In this document: positions 33,068-33,171 of the stretch, piece after piece
Position numbering within the stretch: the stretch's first letter is position 1
Layout of the letters: each line of letters opens with the position of its first letter
Source of the DNA: Acetobacteraceae bacterium
GTDB lineage: Bacteria; Pseudomonadota; Alphaproteobacteria; Acetobacterales; Acetobacteraceae
Direction: 5' to 3'
Length of the DNA: 33,171 nt
Assembly (NCBI GenBank): GCA_027311485.1
Contig: DAICYU010000002.1
Coordinates: 1-33,171 of the forward strand
The notes under the pieces: generated by a model
What the model saw: only the letters and a program-made list of their open reading frames with translations
What the model was told of the DNA's origin: nothing
The model's database searches: none
Program-made: the position numbers and the translations under genes

Positions 33068-33171
33068 GATCATGATCGGGTCAGGTTGACCCGATCATGA
33101 TCTGGAAGTCTTTGTTAATCGCATGATTCACGCCTTCCGGCTTTCAGCCTCAGGCGATCATGCTCTAGTTT
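33068..33171. repeat. Perfect palindrome and dispersed repeat, copy B
   Basis: GATCATGATCGGGTCA and its exact complement flank GGT (33068-33102), a 35-bp hairpin with 16-bp arms and no T-run after it. ATCGCATGATT at 33118 and the bases that follow resemble 11771-11815. GATCATGCTCTAG near the window end recalls palindromic intergenic repeats of alphaproteobacteria. The element may continue past the window. Confidence 0.6.

Overview
The window is a GC-rich segment of an accessory replicon, most likely a plasmid of an alphaproteobacterium. Protein style (RepA_C initiator, DUF6311 membrane proteins, a RodZ-like DUF4115 domain, Acetobacteraceae-type small hypotheticals) suggests an acetic acid bacterium (Gluconacetobacter/Komagataeibacter relatives); that assignment is inference. 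The plasmid origin is read directly: an initiator gene at 2806-3741 (-), a cluster of 17-bp iterons built on GGTTAACC (3800-3995, with satellites at 1797 and 2799), an AT-rich stretch and a near-consensus DnaA box. Whether the window is a whole circle or a piece of a larger plasmid cannot be told.

Layout. 1-2800: a small zinc-ribbon protein, an orphan Flp pilin gene, an unknown acidic protein and a PAP2-type phosphatase. 2800-4000: repA, its leader peptides and the origin. 4000-16435: a block dominated by polytopic membrane proteins of glycan assembly or decoration (two acyltransferase-3 proteins, two DUF6311 paralogues, one GT-C-like protein, one GT87 protein) with a SAM methyltransferase, a small membrane protein, and a TPR lipoprotein that looks like TadD fused to a RodZ C-terminal domain. 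16779-20786: an orphan family 5 solute-binding protein, a HigB toxin with a frameshifted HigA antitoxin, a secreted ClpP-like protein and an unknown protein. 20746-32545: a compact minus-strand tad/cpa operon, flp-cpaA-cpaB-cpaC-cpaD-cpaE-cpaF-tadB-tadC-tadE-tadF-tadG followed by a lytic transglycosylase, behind a good sigma70-like promoter at 32663-32692. 32546-33171: non-coding, with a nested inverted-repeat element and a perfect 35-bp palindrome.

How the parts work together. CpaA would process both Flp pilins and the TadE/TadF pseudopilins; CpaF with TadB/TadC drives assembly; CpaE positions the machine; CpaB, CpaC and CpaD form the outer-membrane channel; the lytic transglycosylase could open peptidoglycan; the distant TPR lipoprotein probably supplies the TadD/pilotin role missing from the operon. 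The membrane glycan genes could build or decorate a surface polysaccharide or the pilus itself; that link is a hypothesis from co-residence on one replicon. No partition genes, conjugation genes, intact insertion sequences, tRNA, rRNA or CRISPR arrays were seen.
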